Below, piece by piece: positions 61,250 through 64,000 of a stretch of DNA of 64,000 bases. Each line of letters opens with the position of its first letter. Positions within the stretch are counted from its first letter, which is position 1. The notes under the pieces are model-generated. The model did no database searches. It was given only the letters and a program-made list of their open reading frames with translations, and was not told where the DNA came from. This DNA comes from Luteimonas endophytica. GTDB taxonomy: Bacteria; Pseudomonadota; Gammaproteobacteria; Xanthomonadales; Xanthomonadaceae. Both the position numbers and the translations under genes were made by a program. The DNA lies in the NCBI RefSeq assembly GCF_029887875.1, contig NZ_JARXRM010000025.1:1-64000 (forward strand). Reading direction: 5' to 3'.

Positions 61250-62992
61250 ATGCCGCCCTTGCCCAAGCCGAAGACCGCCCTGCCCGCCGTGCTGACCGCG
61301 CTGCTGGCCGCCTGCGGCACGCCCGAGCCCGCGGCCGTGCCCACCGCGATCGGGGCGGTGCAGGGCGACGCCGCACGCAGCCCGCTGGAGGGCCGGGAGG
61401 TGCTGGTCGAGGGCGTGGTGACCGCCGATTTCAGCCGCCAGCTCGGCGGCTGGTTCCTGCAGGACGGCGGCGACGGCGACCCGGCCACCTCGGACGGGCT
61501 GTTCGTCTCCGCCGAGAACGCGTTCGCGGTGCGCGGCGGCGACCGGGTCCGGGTCCGCGGCCGGGTCTTCGAGCTCGGCGAGGGCGAGGGCACGCTCACC
61601 GCGCTGCGGCCGCTGGCGCTGGAGCCGCTGGGGCGCGCCGAGACCGCCGCCGCCGTGCTGGAGGCGGTGCCGGAGGACTGGGAGCGCTACGAGGGCATGC
61701 GGGTCCGGGTGTCCGCGCCGCTCACCGTCAGCGGCCATCGCGACCTCGCCCGCCGCGGGGTGCTGCTGACCGCGTTCGGCGGCCGGCTGCCGGCGCCGAC
61801 CGAGGCCGCGCCGCCCGGCGCCGCGGCCGCCGCCGTCGCCGCCGACAACCTCCACCGCACCCTGCTGCTCGACGACGGCCGCGGCGACGAGGATCCGCCG
61901 GGCGTCTGGTATCTGCCAGGCGATGCGCAGGCGCCGCGCGCCGGCAGCACGGTCGAGGGCGCGGAGGGCATCGTCGACGCGCGCTGGGGCCGCCGGCGGC
62001 TGCAGCTCACCGCGCCGCTGCAGCTGCGGGCGGCGCCGCGGCCGGAGCCGCCCAGGGTCGGCGGCGACGTCCGCATCGCCACCCTCAACCTCGAGAACCT
62101 GTTCAACGGCGACGGCCGCGGCGGCGGCTTCCCGACCGAACGCGGCGCACGCTCGCCGCGGGAGCTGGCGGCGCAGCTGGAGCGGCTGGCGGCGACCGTG
62201 GCGGCGCTCGACCCCGACGTGCTGGCGGTGGCCGAGCTGGAGAACGACGGCTACGCGCCGACCTCGAGCATCGCCCAGCTGGCCGCGGCGCTGGGCCGCG
62301 GCGGCGCCGAGTGGCGCTTCGCCGACCCCGGCCAGGGACCGGGCGAGGACGCGATCCGGGTCGGGCTGCTGCACCGTGCCGACCGGGTGCGCGCCCTCGG
62401 CGCTCCGGCCACGCTTGCCGGCGGACCGTTCGGCGAACTCAGCCGCAGCCCGCTGGCGCAGGCCTACGTGCCGGTCGCCGAAGGCAGCGACGCCGGCGCG
62501 GCGTTCGTGGTGGTCGCCAACCACTTCAAGTCCAAGGGCTGCGGCGAAGCGCGGGGCGCGGAACGCGACCAGGGCGACGGCCAGGGCTGCTGGAACGCCG
62601 CACGCACCGATTCGGCGCGGCGCCTGGGGCGCTGGCTGGAACAGGACCCGACCGGGTCCGGATCCGATCTGCTGGCGATCCTCGGCGATCTCAACGCCTA
62701 CACCCAGGAGGATCCGATCCGCACCCTGCTCCGGGCCGGCTGGCAGGATGCGCTCGGCGATGCCGGCGAGGCGTACACCTACGTCCACGAGGGCCAGGCC
62801 GGGCGGCTCGACCATGCGCTGCTGAGCCCGGCCCTGGCGGCGCGCCTGGCGGGCGCGGCGATCTGGCACGTCAATGCGGATGAACCGCAGAACGTCGGCT
62901 ATCGCGCGGGCAACGGCGCGGAACGGCAGGGCCCCTGGCGCAGTTCCGATCACGATCCGGTCCTGCTCGGGCTGCGCCTGCGCACACCGTGA
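61250..62992 (+). CDS. ExeM/NucH-type extracellular endonuclease lipoprotein
   Basis: The 580-residue protein has a lipoprotein signal (ALLAACGTP). An OB-fold-like N-terminal region (about 40-260) contains EGREVLVEGVVTADFS and the GGWFLQDGGDGDPATSDGLF motif seen in ExeM nucleases. A C-terminal endonuclease/exonuclease/phosphatase domain follows (about 275-580). Its catalytic blocks are IATLNLENLFN, AVAELENDGY, VVANHFKSKGCG, ILGDLNAY and SSDHDPVLLG. It probably degrades extracellular or surface DNA for nutrient use or biofilm turnover. ATG 61250 has GGAG 6 nt upstream. It is shorter than the ExeM forms with a C-terminal anchor, and lipid attachment may replace that function. Confidence 0.9.
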   Translation: MPPLPKPKTALPAVLTALLAACGTPEPAAVPTAIGAVQGDAARSPLEGREVLVEGVVTADFSRQLGGWFLQDGGDGDPATSDGLFVSAENAFAVRGGDRVRVRGRVFELGEGEGTLTALRPLALEPLGRAETAAAVLEAVPEDWERYEGMRVRVSAPLTVSGHRDLARRGVLLTAFGGRLPAPTEAAPPGAAAAAVAADNLHRTLLLDDGRGDEDPPGVWYLPGDAQAPRAGSTVEGAEGIVDARWGRRRLQLTAPLQLRAAPRPEPPRVGGDVRIATLNLENLFNGDGRGGGFPTERGARSPRELAAQLERLAATVAALDPDVLAVAELENDGYAPTSSIAQLAAALGRGGAEWRFADPGQGPGEDAIRVGLLHRADRVRALGAPATLAGGPFGELSRSPLAQAYVPVAEGSDAGAAFVVVANHFKSKGCGEARGAERDQGDGQGCWNAARTDSARRLGRWLEQDPTGSGSDLLAILGDLNAYTQEDPIRTLLRAGWQDALGDAGEAYTYVHEGQAGRLDHALLSPALAARLAGAAIWHVNADEPQNVGYRAGNGAERQGPWRSSDHDPVLLGLRLRTP

Positions 62993-63018
62993 ACCCATCA
63001 CCCCCTATCATCGCGGGC

Positions 63019-63687
63019 ATGCAGACCCCACGCTTCCCGCAGCAGTCCGCCGCCCTCACCCTGCCCGGCCCGGCCGGCGCGCTGGAGCTGGCGGTGGACC
63101 TGCCCGACGAGGACGTCGCCGCGCGGCCGGTGGTGGCCATCCTCTGCCATCCCTTGCCCACCGAGGGCGGCACCATGCACAACAAGGTGGTGACCATGGC
63201 CGGCCGCGCGCTGCGCGAGCTCGGCGCCACCACGGTGCGCTTCAACTTCCGCGGCACCGGCCAGTCGGAAGGCGAGTTCGACGACGGCGAGGGCGAGCTG
63301 GACGATCTGCGCGCGGTCGCCGCCTGGGTGCGCGCCTGCCGCCCCGACGATGCGCTGTGGCTGGCCGGCTTCAGCTTCGGCGCCTACGTCAGCCTGCGCG
63401 CCGCCGCCGGGCTGAAGCCGGGCATGCTGATCTCGATCGCACCGCCGGCCGGGCGCTGGGATTTCGACGCGATCGAGCTGCCGGCCTGTCCCTGGCTGGT
63501 GATCCAGGGCGAGGCCGACGAGATCGTCGATCCGCAGGCGGTCTACGACTGGCTGGACACCAGCAAGGCCGAGGCCGAGCTGGTGCGGATGCCCGACACC
63601 AGCCACTTCTTCCACCGCAAGCTGATGGACCTGCGCGGCGCGATCAAGAACGGCGTGCGCCAGTACCTGCCCGGCGCGGATGGCTGA
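63019..63687 (+). CDS. Small cytoplasmic alpha/beta hydrolase
   Basis: The 222-residue protein matches the short alpha/beta hydrolases annotated as CocE/YfhR-like or dienelactone-type esterases. It has LCHPLPTEGGTMHNKVV near the start, TVRFNFRGTGQSEGEFDDGE, the nucleophile elbow AGFSFGAYVSL, a late Asp in GEADEIVDPQ and His in DTSHFFHRKL. No signal peptide is present. The GTG at 62989 overlaps the nuclease stop, but ATG 63019 directly precedes the conserved part. Its end overlaps the zapE start by 8 nt. The substrate is unknown; the gene is commonly found beside zapE in gammaproteobacteria. Confidence 0.85.
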   Translation: MQTPRFPQQSAALTLPGPAGALELAVDLPDEDVAARPVVAILCHPLPTEGGTMHNKVVTMAGRALRELGATTVRFNFRGTGQSEGEFDDGEGELDDLRAVAAWVRACRPDDALWLAGFSFGAYVSLRAAAGLKPGMLISIAPPAGRWDFDAIELPACPWLVIQGEADEIVDPQAVYDWLDTSKAEAELVRMPDTSHFFHRKLMDLRGAIKNGVRQYLPGADG

Positions 63688-64000
63688 CGCAGGGGCGGCG
63701 CCAGCGCCCTCGGAGGTCTACGCCGCCGGCGTCGCCCGCGGCGACTGGCAGGACGACGCGGCCCAGCGCGCGGTGCTGCGCGAGCTCGACCGCATCCACC
63801 GGGCGCTGGACCGGGCCGCGGGCCGCGGCGGACTGCTGGGCCGGCTGTTCGGCGGCGGCCGCGACCCCGTGCCGGGGCTCTACCTCTGGGGCGGCGTGGG
63901 CCGCGGCAAGACCTTCCTGATCGACCTGTTCTTCCGCGGCCTGCCGCTGCGCGATCTCAAGCCCGAAGTCCTGGAGAGCGGCGGCGGCGACGGGGACGGC
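63680..64000 (+). CDS. zapE: ZapE/AFG1-family ATPase, 5' part only
   Basis: The first 107 codons of an AFG1-like P-loop ATPase are in the window. Residues 1-68 match the ZapE N-terminus (EVYAAGVARGDWQDDAAQRA) and the Walker A motif is LYLWGGVGRGKTFLIDLFF. ZapE normally continues with a short basic loop and HFHRFM; here GLPLRD is followed by KPEVLESGGGDGDG. The end may be a real insertion, or a misassembled contig end. ZapE acts at the division ring under stress. The start overlaps the upstream hydrolase gene by 8 nt. Confidence 0.8.
   Translation, partial: MADAGAAPAPSEVYAAGVARGDWQDDAAQRAVLRELDRIHRALDRAAGRGGLLGRLFGGGRDPVPGLYLWGGVGRGKTFLIDLFFRGLPLRDLKPEVLESGGGDGDG

Overview
The window is high-GC chromosomal DNA, probably from a xanthomonad (Xanthomonadaceae, in the Lysobacter, Luteimonas or Pseudoxanthomonas neighbourhood). 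The assignment rests on the XAC0095-type protein, the xylan and glucuronate gene cluster with two sites resembling the Xanthomonas xyl-box, the GTAGGAGCG-type REP repeats and the LytS/LytTR pair. This is inference from gene content; no rRNA, tRNA or CRISPR array was seen.

Positions 1-6100 hold a small detoxification-style cluster (LysR regulator, SnoaL-like protein, a short-chain dehydrogenase reduced to its two ends, an exported alpha/beta hydrolase, an MFS transporter) and a DUF433/DUF5615 toxin-antitoxin pair. The first 95 bases exactly repeat part of the MFS gene. Positions 6085-12600 carry a LytTR two-component system, a DsbD/ScsB-like reductase with a lipoprotein redoxin, an esterase-TPR protein and a decayed IS3 transposase end.

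Positions 12642-21563 form a lipid A and envelope modification locus: a PmrAB-like two-component system, two PAP2 phosphatases, an EptA/MCR-like phosphoethanolamine transferase, a GtrB-like glycosyltransferase and an ArnT-like transferase. A 17-bp direct-repeat site (RGTAAG-N5-RGWAAG) occurs three times, each copy oriented toward the gene it precedes. Both PAP2 frames carry complementary leftovers of a broken GT2 glycosyltransferase, and a relic of the response regulator lies beside the second promoter. The locus was evidently duplicated and trimmed.

Positions 21606-35000 are an accessory and defence region of partly lower GC. It holds a GSU2403/AbiEii-like nucleotidyltransferase operon preceded by three repeats at 19-bp spacing, an AbrB/Doc toxin-antitoxin pair, a DUF763 protein, a short RHS protein with a possible membrane immunity partner, an XAC0095-type gene with an upstream hairpin terminator or small RNA, a candidate HEPN protein, a DUF2971 protein, a broken DUF4238 gene and a complete Gabija system (GajA/GajB).

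Positions 35147-60300 are a plant cell-wall sugar regulon. GH51, GH43, GH3, GH67 and an esterase of the 9-O-acetylesterase type remove side chains and cleave xylo-oligosaccharides. ManD and a fructuronate reductase-like enzyme serve glucuronate. XylA and XylB serve the isomerase route for xylose. YjhG-type xylonate dehydratase, an FAH-family dehydratase and a ketoglutarate-semialdehyde dehydrogenase supply the lower Weimberg pathway, with a GntP-type importer. A LacI-family regulator lies between the two arms, and xyl-box-like operators overlap both predicted promoters. Several genes overlap by exactly 4 nt, pointing to translational coupling.

Positions 60659-64000 are housekeeping-like: a membrane-anchored c5-type cytochrome, an ExeM/NucH-type nuclease lipoprotein, an alpha/beta hydrolase and the start of zapE, cut by the window edge.
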